Shown: piece by piece, positions 35,795 through 43,819 of the stretch
How the letters are laid out: every line of letters starts with the position of its first letter
Numbering within the stretch: the stretch's first letter is position 1
Assembly (NCBI GenBank): GCA_022800935.1
Contig: JAAWRH010000006.1
Coordinates: forward strand, 50,471 to 114,470
Direction: 5' to 3'
Source of the DNA: Oscillospiraceae bacterium
Lineage (GTDB): Bacteria; Bacillota; Clostridia; Oscillospirales; Ruminococcaceae
DNA length: 64,000 nt
Made by a program: the position numbers and the translations under genes
Notes under the pieces: generated by a model
What the model saw: the letters and a program-made list of their open reading frames with translations, nothing else
Database searches by the model: none
Told to the model about the DNA's origin: nothing

Positions 35795-36504
35795 ACCGCG
35801 AAACAATATCAAACGCCCTTGAACAGATAAACGACAAATATATAGAAGAAGCGGAAATGTACCGTCCTAAAAAATTTCTTCCTGGATTTATTGGCATAGC
35901 AGCTGCGTTTTCGCTAATCTTCCTCACGGCATGGTTTACCTTGGCGTCCAGTGTATCCGTAACAGTCTATGCCCAGGATACCGGGGAGGAAATCACCAAA
36001 ACAGGCGCAGTCCTCCACACCGGGACGATTGACAGTTCCGGCGAACAGACCGGTCATCCCCTTATGTTTTATCTCTCTGGAAAGCACATTGAACGCGTCC
36101 GCTTCTCCTGCCGGAACCAGTCGATATACTTTATGGACTGGACCGAAAAGCGGGATGAATTCGGAAGCGCCCAAAACTTCACTGTGGAATACGGCCCCGA
36201 CCCCAGTGAATATTACTACCTATTAATTGATTGGATGCCCGACCGTACCTTGGCGGCGCTGCATGAACCAGGGGCCTCCATCGCCGCCCTGCCACCGGAG
36301 CTGCGGGAGGACACCATCGTCCTGGAAATCACCTTTTCTGGCGGAAAAACCATCACAAAGGCTATTGAAATATCGCTGCTGGAGGACGGCAGCTTCTTCG
36401 CCTCCTTTGGGGAATACCGGATCACGGATAAAGATGATTTTATCCTCCGCCCCGACGCGCCTGCTATTCCCAGGGAAATTTTATACGGAAACCCTCTTTC
36501 ATAG
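35791..36504 (+). CDS. Putative membrane anti-sigma factor
   Basis: A 237-aa protein with one membrane helix (about residues 29-51, LPGFIGIAAAFSLIFLTAWF). The first 28 residues would be cytoplasmic, short for an anti-sigma domain, and the long C-terminal part is outside the cell. No family was recognised. The call rests on the 4-bp overlap with the ECF sigma gene and the topology. It could instead be a sensor that acts through another protein. Confidence 0.6.
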   Translation: MNRETISNALEQINDKYIEEAEMYRPKKFLPGFIGIAAAFSLIFLTAWFTLASSVSVTVYAQDTGEEITKTGAVLHTGTIDSSGEQTGHPLMFYLSGKHIERVRFSCRNQSIYFMDWTEKRDEFGSAQNFTVEYGPDPSEYYYLLIDWMPDRTLAALHEPGASIAALPPELREDTIVLEITFSGGKTITKAIEISLLEDGSFFASFGEYRITDKDDFILRPDAPAIPREILYGNPLS

Positions 36505-36541
36505 CTGCCCTTTAAAAAGAGAAATATTTGTCACAAACCTA

Positions 36542-36600
36542 TTGACATCCAGAAAATAAAGTGATATATTTGTCTTGCAAAGAGATAAATATATCGCTTT
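36542..36600 (+). promoter_or_regulatory. Promoter with inverted repeat over the -10 box
   Basis: TTGACA (36542-36547), 17-bp spacer, TATATT (36565-36570). The inverted repeat AAAGTGATATATTT (36558-36571) with AAATATATCGCTTT (36587-36600, one mismatch) covers the -10 box and the start site. The XRE protein encoded at 37296 is the likely binder. Confidence 0.65.
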
Positions 36601-36622
36601 AATTTTTTAGGAGGTTATCATT

Positions 36623-37291
36623 ATGAAAAAGAAAAAAGCTGCTGCCCTTATCATCGCTGGAGTTGTTTTTCTGGTGCTCTTGCTTGCGTCGTCATGGTAT
36701 TCAGTTACCTTCAATGAGTCAAGGCTGGTGGTTCCCATAAATTTATCGGAATACACCTTCCGTATGAAGGACCTGCCTATGATCTGTTCCGTCTCGCTTT
36801 TCTGTCTCTACATCATCTATCTGTCTGTTCTGCTGATCAAGGCGATTCTGAAGAATAAAATGGGCGAAAACTCAATGAAATACACACGGAATCTCAACCC
36901 TAAGCTGGGGTATCTTGGTTTTTTAGGATTTGCCGGATTTCTGGGGTTCTGGACCTATCACCTAAACCAGAACTTCTCCGCCTTTGTCTTCTTCCTGTTT
37001 TTTGGATTTTTCGGCTTTTACTATGAGGGGAGGATGTCCAATACACTGATGGATGAACGGTACAAGGAAAATCGCTTAAAGGCCACTGTGAAGTCTTATC
37101 AAATCTCCACAGCCATCATCTTCCTTGCACTGATTATTTTGGGACAGGGGAGGGCCATGATCAGTTTGGACTTTACGCTGATTGCGTTTGTAGTCGTCGT
37201 TACGCTGGCTCTTGCCCTCCAATTATTCCTCAGCCAGTACCTGCTGTACTGCTATGACCACAGCGAACCTTCTGAGGAAAGCGAGGAATGA
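36623..37291 (+). CDS. DUF3796-like membrane protein
   Basis: A 222-aa protein with six hydrophobic segments. The central part [20 protein letters not shown] resembles DUF3796, whose genes often sit next to a small XRE regulator, as here. Function is unknown. ATG 36623 follows TAGGAGGTTATC. The stop is 4 bp before the regulator's ATG, so the two are one operon under the promoter at 36542. The Gly/Phe-rich repeat GFLGF is striking. Confidence 0.6.
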   Translation: MKKKKAAALIIAGVVFLVLLLASSWYSVTFNESRLVVPINLSEYTFRMKDLPMICSVSLFCLYIIYLSVLLIKAILKNKMGENSMKYTRNLNPKLGYLGFLGFAGFLGFWTYHLNQNFSAFVFFLFFGFFGFYYEGRMSNTLMDERYKENRLKATVKSYQISTAIIFLALIILGQGRAMISLDFTLIAFVVVVTLALALQLFLSQYLLYCYDHSEPSEESEE

Positions 37292-37295
37292 GCCT

Positions 37296-37496
37296 ATGCC
37301 GGACTTTGAATGCAGGCTAAAAAAATTCAGGCAGCTGAAGGATATGACCCAGGAGCAGCTAGCCGCCCAGGTAGGCGTCCGCCGGGAGACCATTATGCGG
37401 CTGGAAAAGGCGCAGTACAATCCGTCCTTAAAGCTTGCAATCGATATTTCTAGGGCTGTAGATGCGCCCATTGAAGAAATCTTTATCTTTGAGTGA
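37296..37496 (+). CDS. Small XRE-family regulator
   Basis: A 66-aa protein that is just a helix-turn-helix: [20 protein letters not shown], then [20 protein letters not shown] and a short tail, IEEIFIFE. This matches the YgzD/Cro-like stand-alone regulators that accompany membrane protein genes. ATG 37296 is chosen because GAGGAAT lies just upstream and an earlier in-frame codon (37212) is deep in the preceding gene. It probably represses its own operon through the inverted repeat at 36558-36600. Confidence 0.88.
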   Translation: MPDFECRLKKFRQLKDMTQEQLAAQVGVRRETIMRLEKAQYNPSLKLAIDISRAVDAPIEEIFIFE

Positions 37497-37890
37497 GCGC
37501 CAAGGGACAGAGCCCCAGTACCGAGCGCTAACTCCGATGCGGAATCACCGACTACGTTTAAAAGCTTTGGCCGCTTTCTCGAAAGTGGCGGAGGTCCAGG
37601 AGGCAGGGCCTCCTGGTCGCGCCCGCAGGCGCGAAACACCCTGCACAAACCAAAAAGTTCGTTAAACCTCTCTAAAAACCACTAAACCCAAAAAGCCCGT
37701 CTTTTACTTGTTCAGGTGGCAACCCAACGCCAGTCCTTGTAAACCCATTAAAGGAAACCATCCGGGCTTTTTGGCCCAGCGAAAGATGCCGTCAGCGGCG
37801 CGCAGTCGCTGACGGCATCTTTCGCTGACCGGGCGATGGCGCTAAAGGCAGCAAGAAATATAATACCTATCCCTTTCAAATTCCTATTGA
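37497..37890. repeat. Hairpin-rich intergenic element
   Basis: Consecutive hairpins: GCCGCTTT/AAAGTGGC (near 37571-37590), CCAGGAGGC/GCCTCCTGG (near 37598-37618), TCGCGCC/GGCGCGA (near 37618-37636), a wide AAAAAGCCCG/CGGGCTTTTT pair (near 37689-37772), and a perfect 19-bp stem (37779-37797 with 37807-37825, 9-nt loop). No coding frame fits. It may be a structured RNA or a dispersed repeat. Confidence 0.5.
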
Positions 37891-37943
37891 CTTTTATTTC
37901 GTTCCTCTGTATAATAGTATTTAGATAAAATTCTAAATACTAT
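37887..37943 (+). promoter_or_regulatory. Promoter and 12-bp operator of the YhfC-like gene
   Basis: TTGACT (37887-37892), 17-bp spacer, TATAAT (37910-37915). A perfect inverted repeat ATAGTATTTAGA (37914-37925) and TCTAAATACTAT (37932-37943) with a 6-bp centre covers the start site, so the gene is probably repressed by a dimeric regulator. Confidence 0.75.
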
Positions 37944-37989
37944 CCGCTTCCCTCATGAAACAGGGAAAGCGGCACAGGAGGTATGAAAA

Positions 37990-38697
37990 ATGGCAGGCAT
38001 TGTCTCTGTATGCTTTAACATCGCCGTATGTATCGGGGTCCCGATAACCGCGCTGGTGTTTGTAGGGAAGAGGTGGAAAGGCGGCGTCAAGCTGTTTTTC
38101 ATCGGCGTGGGGACCTTTTTCATTTCCCAAATCTGTATCCGGCAGCCGGTTTTCGCGGTTTTGCAGCAGACAGCCTGGTTCCAGGCGTTCAGCGCCCAAC
38201 ATATGGTCGCCTTCTATTTCCTCCTTGCCCTTACCGCCGGGCTTGCGGAGGAATGCGCAAGGTATATTGCCTTCCGTCTGCTGAAAAAATTTCCCGAACC
38301 CGAAACCGCCGTCCCGCTGTGCTGCGGGCTGGGGCACGGCGGCTTTGAGGCCTTCCTCATCGGAATCAACAATCTTCTGCTGCTGGTGCTGTCCGAATAT
38401 CTGTCCCAGCTGGGCTGGGCCGCCGCCCTGGCCGGGGTGGAGCGCCTTTCCACCATGCTGGTCCACGTTGCCTTCTCGTTTATCGTTTACCGTGCTGTGC
38501 GCAGTAAACGCCTCCGCTTTCTGCTGCTGGCAATCCTGCTGCACACGGTCTGTGATTTCAGCATCATTCTGGTCCAATACGGGCTCCCCGCCATCGCGAT
38601 GGAGGGCATTCTGCTGGCCTATGCCCTTATCCTGATATTTGCCGTCCTCAAAACGGAAAAAAGAGGAAATATCGCCTCCAATACTCCCCAAAACTGA
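37990..38697 (+). CDS. YhfC family intramembrane metalloprotease
   Basis: A 235-aa protein with seven or so membrane helices. Motifs of the family are visible: GLAEECAR in the third helix, GLGHGGFEA, HVAFSFIVYR and LLHTVCDF, where the Glu and His residues would bind zinc. YhfC proteins are predicted CAAX-like proteases of unknown substrate. ATG 37990 follows AGGAGGTATGAAAA. It is a single gene with a strong promoter and operator upstream and a shared terminator downstream. Confidence 0.85.
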   Translation: MAGIVSVCFNIAVCIGVPITALVFVGKRWKGGVKLFFIGVGTFFISQICIRQPVFAVLQQTAWFQAFSAQHMVAFYFLLALTAGLAEECARYIAFRLLKKFPEPETAVPLCCGLGHGGFEAFLIGINNLLLLVLSEYLSQLGWAAALAGVERLSTMLVHVAFSFIVYRAVRSKRLRFLLLAILLHTVCDFSIILVQYGLPAIAMEGILLAYALILIFAVLKTEKRGNIASNTPQN

Positions 38698-38711
38698 TAC
38701 AAAAATGATTC

Positions 38712-38752
38712 GGGCCGGAAAACCTTGTCCACGGTTTTCCGGCCCAATCTTT
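38712..38752 (+). terminator. Terminator after the YhfC-like gene
   Basis: Perfect 13-bp arms (38712-38724 and 38733-38745), then AATCTTTTT. It may serve the convergent gene as well. Confidence 0.85.
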
Positions 38753-39448
38753 TTAGCTGTTCGCGTCCGCACTGTCCACTTCATTGCGGACCATATTCCT
38801 GAGAAAATCCACACTGTTCTGATAGGTCTCTGAAATCTCCGGCTTGTTTTTCCGGTTTACATTGGACTCGTCCCGGATGACAAAAAACAGGTCCGGCAGC
38901 CTCTGAATGTATTCGTTATCCTGTAAGGCGGGAAGGTCCTTGAGATAAATCCGTCTCCTGTCCTCCCTTATCAGGGGGGCAGCCTCCTCTCCCACAAGGT
39001 CCACCATGCCGGCGTAGAGGTTCTCCTCCTCGTCGGGGCCGAGATACTCGTAAATTTCCTCATCCATCAGCAGGATAGCGGCGTCGGTATTCTGGAACTG
39101 GGCCAGCAGTCTTGTCTGGTTGGCCATAACCACCTGCGGGTCGGCATTTACGTCGGTGGACAGGGTGACATCATACATTTCAACAAGCTTATGGCCGTTC
39201 CCGTTATAATCTCTGGCGTACTCGTTCAAACACCGCTCAAGCTCCTGGCTGGCTTCTTCGCTGAAATATCCGGTGGAGGCAACAGTGATGACCAGGTCCA
39301 CCTTCTCCCGGAAAAACACATCCTTAATCAGCATCACCCCCATAACCAGCAAAAATCCGCCGATGATGGTGTGAATTTTATAATAGTTCCAGTAGTGCTC
39401 CCATCTCTTTCCCTTTGGCACGTCCTTTAGCTTGACATATTTGTCCAT
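38753..39448 (-). CDS. Membrane-anchored protein of unknown function
   Basis: A 231-aa protein. After a basic N-terminus (MDKYVKLKDVPKGKRWEHYW) one membrane helix (about residues 27-45, IHTIIGGFLLVMGVMLIKDV) is followed by an extracytoplasmic domain with acidic and amide-rich stretches. It has no recognised family. ATG 39448 follows AAGGAG with a 10-base gap; an in-frame TTG two codons earlier is less likely. It is a single gene, converging with the YhfC-like gene. Confidence 0.65.
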   Translation of the reverse strand: MDKYVKLKDVPKGKRWEHYWNYYKIHTIIGGFLLVMGVMLIKDVFFREKVDLVITVASTGYFSEEASQELERCLNEYARDYNGNGHKLVEMYDVTLSTDVNADPQVVMANQTRLLAQFQNTDAAILLMDEEIYEYLGPDEEENLYAGMVDLVGEEAAPLIREDRRRIYLKDLPALQDNEYIQRLPDLFFVIRDESNVNRKNKPEISETYQNSVDFLRNMVRNEVDSADANS

Positions 39449-39790
39449 CCTCAAAACACTCCTTCTTTTCTGTACTTATATACATTCCCCTATGCCGGAC
39501 ATACCAGGCGTTTTGCGGATGTATCATAAGCAAGCAGCGCCTCTTTCTACTGCCTCTACTATAAAATATTTTTGTGAACGAAGTATAGGTGTACTGTAAC
39601 GGATACGAAAATTTTAATTTCACAGATAAAACAGGACGGCGGAACTGTCTCATGTCTCCTATACCCCGCCGCCCTGTCCTGCTGGAAAAGGTCTTTTTCT
39701 CCGGCTGCAGTTCCTTTTCCTCCGCGCCGGGTTTTTCAGTCAGTCAAAACCCGGAATCCGTTCTCTCCCTATGGAGTCCAAACAGTTTTG
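39449..39790. other. Intergenic region with two hairpins
   Basis: About 340 bp. A stem ACAGGACGGCGG (near 39627) pairs with CCGCCGCCCTGT (near 39666), and a second stem CCGGGTTTT (39727-39735) pairs with AAAACCCGG (39746-39754). The second lies just past the stop of the 39791 gene and may terminate it, although a T run is missing. No gene was recognised. Confidence 0.45.
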
Positions 39791-40759
39791 TCACATTGCC
39801 ACCGCCGGGTGAAAACTGGCAATGGATTTTCTTGTGGCTTCAAACACAGCGTCTACCGATACCCCTGCGACAGTATTTCCCAACGCCTGCCGGAGCTCTG
39901 TCCCATTCATCATGGACATGGTTTGCGCCAAGGCCGCCTGGGACGCCTGCATGGCGGAGAACTGCTGCGTCATCTGGAAGCTGCCGGAGGAACTGCCCTC
40001 GGATTTCTGGGATTCTGCCAGGCTCCACAGATTAAGCTGCTTGCTGATGCCCTGGGCTTGGAGAATCTGCGCCTCCACTACCAGCTTCATGTACTGGCGG
40101 AACCGCTTGGTCCTGGCGGTCCAGAAGTCGTCCCCTTCGTCCTCTCCGCCTTCGGACTGGGTGATTCTCCCCTTGCTGCACGCCATGACATTGCTGATGT
40201 TTCCGTCCTCGCCGATGGCCAGGCACCGGGACGTTCCGGCGGAAATTCCCGGAAGTATCGCCTCATTGCGCGCCTGGTCAAAGGTAAACCAGGCCTCAAT
40301 GCGCTTGTAAATCTCGTCGGCGTATTCGGGGTCCTGCTCCATCCGCTCCTGGACCTTTGGATGGATAATCACCGCTGTACTGCCCGCGGGAATGGGGGAT
40401 ATCATCCGCTGTGCGCCGGAGGATACAGGGTCGGGGTTGGGGCCGGAGGGCGTCCAGTTTTCGATTTCCTCCGCCTTGGTTCCCTGTTGGAACAGCTTGT
40501 AAAAGGGGAAGTCGTTGCGGGTCTGCCAGTAGCGGTTGCTGCCGTCAAAGACATGGTAGACCAGGTTGGGGTACCGTTCCCTCAGCCGTTCCTCCAGGGT
40601 GAGGGATTGGGTTTCGCTGGTTTTCTGCTGGGTGATTTCCATCGCACTGGCGATTTTGTCCAGAAATGCGCTGCCCGTCACACCGCTGCCCGCCGGGGCA
40701 TGGGGCGTAAACGCGCCAATCTGGGACATGGCCTGTGTCAATGCGCCGATGTCCATCAT
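39791..40759 (-). CDS. DUF6033-like protein
   Basis: A 322-aa soluble protein. The segment ERYPNLVYHVFDGSNRYWQT, the following NDFPFYKLF and the later VIIHPKVQERMEQDPEYADE resemble DUF6033, a Clostridia family of unknown function. The C-terminal third is Gln/Met/Ser-rich (QMTQQFSAMQASQAALAQTM) and probably helical. There is no signal peptide. ATG 40759 (ATGATG) follows AAGGAGATGGGAGAA; an earlier in-frame codon at 40807 has no site. The family call is by eye. Confidence 0.6.
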   Translation of the reverse strand: MMDIGALTQAMSQIGAFTPHAPAGSGVTGSAFLDKIASAMEITQQKTSETQSLTLEERLRERYPNLVYHVFDGSNRYWQTRNDFPFYKLFQQGTKAEEIENWTPSGPNPDPVSSGAQRMISPIPAGSTAVIIHPKVQERMEQDPEYADEIYKRIEAWFTFDQARNEAILPGISAGTSRCLAIGEDGNISNVMACSKGRITQSEGGEDEGDDFWTARTKRFRQYMKLVVEAQILQAQGISKQLNLWSLAESQKSEGSSSGSFQMTQQFSAMQASQAALAQTMSMMNGTELRQALGNTVAGVSVDAVFEATRKSIASFHPAVAM

Positions 40760-40890
40760 TTCTCCCATCTCCTTTTTATTGATTTCCCCATAGGAAATCC
40801 TTCCCACAGGGCTATTATCAGTTTACACTCTGAAAGGGGTTTCGTCAATCAGCTTTTCAGGGATTCGCATTGGCAAGGGGAAAACTCCAG

Positions 40891-40919
40891 TTGAAAATCG
40901 GGAAAATTTGTGGTAATAT
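40891..40919 (+). promoter_or_regulatory. Candidate promoter of the APH-like gene
   Basis: TTGAAA (40891-40896), 17-bp spacer, TAATAT (40914-40919). The expected start site (about 40926) falls inside the ribosome site of the leader ORF, so the true promoter may differ. Confidence 0.45.
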
Positions 40920-40937
40920 GAGCAAGGAGTAAGCGAA

Positions 40938-40988
40938 ATGTGCAAAGTAGCGGAAACCTGGTACCGGGGATTTCCGCTATTTTTGTAA
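40938..40988 (+). other. Leader ORF overlapping a terminator hairpin
   Basis: AAGGAG (40924-40929) precedes ATG 40938, and the ORF MCKVAETWYRGFPLFL (16 aa) stops at 40988. The stem AGCGGAAA (40949-40956) with TTTCCGCT (40971-40978), followed by ATTTTTG, lies inside it, 20 bp before the APH-like gene. This looks like translational attenuation. Confidence 0.4.
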
Positions 40989-41005
40989 ATAAAGAGGGGT
41001 TTTGG

Positions 41006-41995
41006 ATGGAACTTTTTTCAAACATCTGCCGCCAGTGCGGCCTGGGAGAGCCGGTCTCTCAGCCGTTTCCGCTGAACGGCGGTTTTCTGCACAAAATGTA
41101 CGGACTGACCACCGATCAGGGGAAATTTGCCCTTAAGCTCCTGAATCCCCATATCATGGGGCGGGAAACGGCAAAGGAAAATTTTGAGGCCGCCGAACGA
41201 CTGGAGGGGATTCTGGAAAGGGAAGGCCTTCCGATTCTCCCGGCCCTGACCATCGGCGGAAAAAAGATGCAGCAGGCGGAGGGGCAGTTTTTCTATCTGT
41301 TTCCATGGTACGACGGAAAATCTGTCCAGGGAGGGGAAATCCAGCCGCGGCACTGTGCCGAAATGGGGAGGGCTCTGACGCAGATACATCGGGTCAGCAG
41401 AAAGGACAGCGGCGGTGAAGGAACGCCGGTATCTGTTGAATGGTTCTCCCTTGGTAAAGCACTGAAGGAAGTGGATGAGGAGCTCTCCCAACGGCTGGGG
41501 GAAAGGCTCCCGCTCCTCTGCCAATTCCAGGAGCGAAGCAGCTGTGCCCTCCGCAGGATACCGGTATTTTCCGCCATCTGTCACAACGATATGGACCCTA
41601 AAAACGTCCTGTGGATTGGCATGGAATACCGCATTATCGATCTGGAATGCCTCTCCTATTCCAATCCGCTGGCAGAGCTGCTGGAAACGGCTCTGTGCTG
41701 GGCAGGCTTTGACGGCATGGATTTTTCCCCGGAAAAGCTTCGGGCCTTTCTTGACGCCTACGCGGAGCAAGACGAAGCAATGCTGAAGGATGTTGACTGG
41801 GAGTCCCTCTATGACGGCAGCACCGGCAGGCTCTCATGGCTGGAATACAATCTGAAGCGGGCGCTGGGCATTGAAAGCGGGGAATCTGAAAGGGAGATCG
41901 GGAAAGCGGAGGCTTTAAGGGAATTAGAACGGATTGCATACTATGTTGAAATGCGGGAAACGGTACTGAAGGCAATAGCCCACAGCGCGTACTAA
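41006..41995 (+). CDS. Aminoglycoside phosphotransferase-fold kinase
   Basis: A 329-aa kinase of the APH/CotS-type fold. The catalytic loop is ICHNDMDPKNVLW and the metal site is IIDLECL. GKFALKLLNPHI holds the ATP-binding Lys. The fold is shared by resistance kinases and small-molecule kinases, and the substrate cannot be told. ATG 41006 follows AAGAGGGG; an earlier frame extension from 40940 has no site of its own. A leader with a terminator-like hairpin lies upstream. Confidence 0.8.
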   Translation: MELFSNICRQCGLGEPVSQPFPLNGGFLHKMYGLTTDQGKFALKLLNPHIMGRETAKENFEAAERLEGILEREGLPILPALTIGGKKMQQAEGQFFYLFPWYDGKSVQGGEIQPRHCAEMGRALTQIHRVSRKDSGGEGTPVSVEWFSLGKALKEVDEELSQRLGERLPLLCQFQERSSCALRRIPVFSAICHNDMDPKNVLWIGMEYRIIDLECLSYSNPLAELLETALCWAGFDGMDFSPEKLRAFLDAYAEQDEAMLKDVDWESLYDGSTGRLSWLEYNLKRALGIESGESEREIGKAEALRELERIAYYVEMRETVLKAIAHSAY

Positions 41996-42138
41996 TTACC
42001 AAAAGGCGGCATCAAGCGACAGTTGAGCGCCAAAAAGGCGAACTCAAAAATTACTTGATAGCCGTAAAAGGAGAAAGCTGCTATACTTTGGATATCGTTA
42101 CAAATCACAACATATGAACAGGGAGGAATCATATCACA

Positions 42139-42801
42139 ATGTTCAACATGACCGGCACGGCGGAGCGGATTAAAAACGCCAGAATCGCCAAAAACATGAC
42201 CCAAATGAACATAGCGGACGCGCTAGGGGTGAGCTATCAGGCGGTATCCAACTGGGAAAGAGGAAATTCCATGCCGGATATCGGCAAGCTGGGGGAGCTG
42301 AGTGATCTGCTTGAAATCAGCATTGAGGAGCTTTTGGGACACACAACGGCTTCCGAAAACATACAAAGGGTAATCTCCCAAAGGGACAGTCTGGAAAATC
42401 TGGAGATCAGCCTGCCGGAACTTTCCGACATCTCTCCGGTACTGCCGCCAGATATCACGGGACAGCTGGCCGGTCATCTGAGGGCAAAGAATATAGAGGA
42501 ATTGTCCATGATCGCCCCGTTCGTAAGCAAAGAGGCGCTGGAACAGCTGGGCGAAGGCCTTATGGCAAGGAGTATAGAGGACCTATGCGTAATCGCACCC
42601 TTTGTAGGGCAGGAAATACTGGACCATATGATAGGGGAAGAACTAAGGGCAGAGAGTATCGAGGAATTGTCCATGATTGCACCCTTTGTAAGCAAGGAGG
42701 CGCTGGAGCAGCTGGGCGAAGGCCTCAAGGCAAGGAGTGTAGAGGACCTATGCGCAATTGCCCCCTTTGTAAGCAGAACTTTTTTGGATACTCTATTTTA
42801 G
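42139..42801 (+). CDS. XRE-family regulator with tandem C-terminal repeats
   Basis: A 220-aa protein. Residues 9-65 are a helix-turn-helix with MTQMNIADALGVSYQAVSNW and then ERGNSMPDI. Residues about 115-215 are four related segments, each built around (I/V)E(E/D)L(S/C)xIAPFV followed by about 14 residues, as in NIEELSMIAPFVSKEALEQL. Segments 1-2 and 3-4 are nearly identical at DNA level with a 165-bp offset, which means a recent duplication. Such helical repeats may bind partners. ATG 42139 follows GGGAGGAATCATATCACA. It is a single gene. Confidence 0.8.
   Translation: MFNMTGTAERIKNARIAKNMTQMNIADALGVSYQAVSNWERGNSMPDIGKLGELSDLLEISIEELLGHTTASENIQRVISQRDSLENLEISLPELSDISPVLPPDITGQLAGHLRAKNIEELSMIAPFVSKEALEQLGEGLMARSIEDLCVIAPFVGQEILDHMIGEELRAESIEELSMIAPFVSKEALEQLGEGLKARSVEDLCAIAPFVSRTFLDTLF
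42481..42772 (+). repeat. 165-bp tandem duplication inside the XRE gene
   Basis: The segment from 42481 recurs from 42646 with few differences, most of them silent or conservative. The second copy is incomplete at its 3' end. Confidence 0.7.
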
Positions 42802-42820
42802 TCTATCCGGACATGCCATG

Positions 42821-42859
42821 AAAAAACATCGTCAGACGTAACGCCTGGCGATGTTTTTT
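42821..42859. terminator. Bidirectional terminator
   Basis: A stem of the form AAAAAACATCG...CGATGTTTTTT gives T runs on both strands. It serves the XRE gene and the importer operon that ends at 42898. Confidence 0.8.
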
Positions 42860-42897
42860 CAATACCCTATTTAAAGAAACTGCGGTCCACCGGGCAA

Positions 42898-43803
42898 TCA
42901 ACCCTTCAGAGAACCGATCATAACACCCTTTACAAAGTGCTTCTGCACAAAGGGATACAGACAGATAACCGGCAGACTGCCGAATACGATGATGGCGTAT
43001 TTCAGCACCTCAATCAACGCAGCGCGCTGGCTCTGGTCGGTGGAAATCATATCGGTCATTTCCTGGAGAGCCTTGGCCGTGCTGATGATGTTGCGCAGGA
43101 CCACCTGGAGGGTGAACTTGGTTTCGGTGCTCAGGTAAATGTAAGCGTCAAAATAAGCGTTCCAGTGTCCCACGGCATAGTAAAGGGTCAGCACCGCCAG
43201 AATGGACTTGGAAAGGGGAAGGACCAGCTTGAGCAGAATCTGGATGTCGTTTGCCCCGTCCAGGCCGGCGGCCTCCAGCATTTCCTCAGGAATGCTGTTC
43301 TGGAAGTAGGTGCGGGCAATGATCATGTTGTAAACCGAAATGGCCCCCGGCAGAACCAGCGCCCACATGGTGTCCAGCAGGTGCAGGCTGCGGATATTCA
43401 GATAGGTAGGGATCAGGGGAGCGGTAAAGATCATGGTAAAGACGAACAGTCCGGTGATCACGTTGCGTCCCACGAACCCGCGGATAGACAGGGGATAGGC
43501 GGCCATAACCGTCATGACAATGTTGATGACCGTTCCCACAACGGTATAGATGATGGAGTTGCGGTACCCCAAAAGGAGCATCCTGGACTGGAATATCTGG
43601 GCGTAAGCGTCCAGGTTGAAGCCCACAGGCCATATTCCCACCTTACCGGTGATTACTGCGTTGGGAGTCGATAAGGAGGAGGCCAGCACGTTGAGCAAGG
43701 GAATGGCTACAACCACAAAGCTGACAAGCAGCAGGCATGTGTTGAAGACATGGAAGGCGATATCGATTTTCCCCTCTTTGATGTGTTTAAAGGTAGCTGC
43801 CAT
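42898..43803 (-). CDS. Carbohydrate ABC transporter permease, LplC/YtcP-type
   Basis: A 301-aa permease with six membrane segments that ends QKHFVKGVMIGSLKG, almost the same tail as the LplC-type permease at 15637. The EAA-type loop reads EEMLEAAGLDGANDIQILLK. ATG 43803 follows AAAGGAGG; an earlier in-frame codon at 43854 has no site and lies in the preceding gene. It is the last gene of the second importer operon (binding protein, LplB-type, LplC-type). Confidence 0.88.
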   Translation of the reverse strand: MAATFKHIKEGKIDIAFHVFNTCLLLVSFVVVAIPLLNVLASSLSTPNAVITGKVGIWPVGFNLDAYAQIFQSRMLLLGYRNSIIYTVVGTVINIVMTVMAAYPLSIRGFVGRNVITGLFVFTMIFTAPLIPTYLNIRSLHLLDTMWALVLPGAISVYNMIIARTYFQNSIPEEMLEAAGLDGANDIQILLKLVLPLSKSILAVLTLYYAVGHWNAYFDAYIYLSTETKFTLQVVLRNIISTAKALQEMTDMISTDQSQRAALIEVLKYAIIVFGSLPVICLYPFVQKHFVKGVMIGSLKG

Positions 43804-43819
43804 TTCATTTCCTCCTTTC

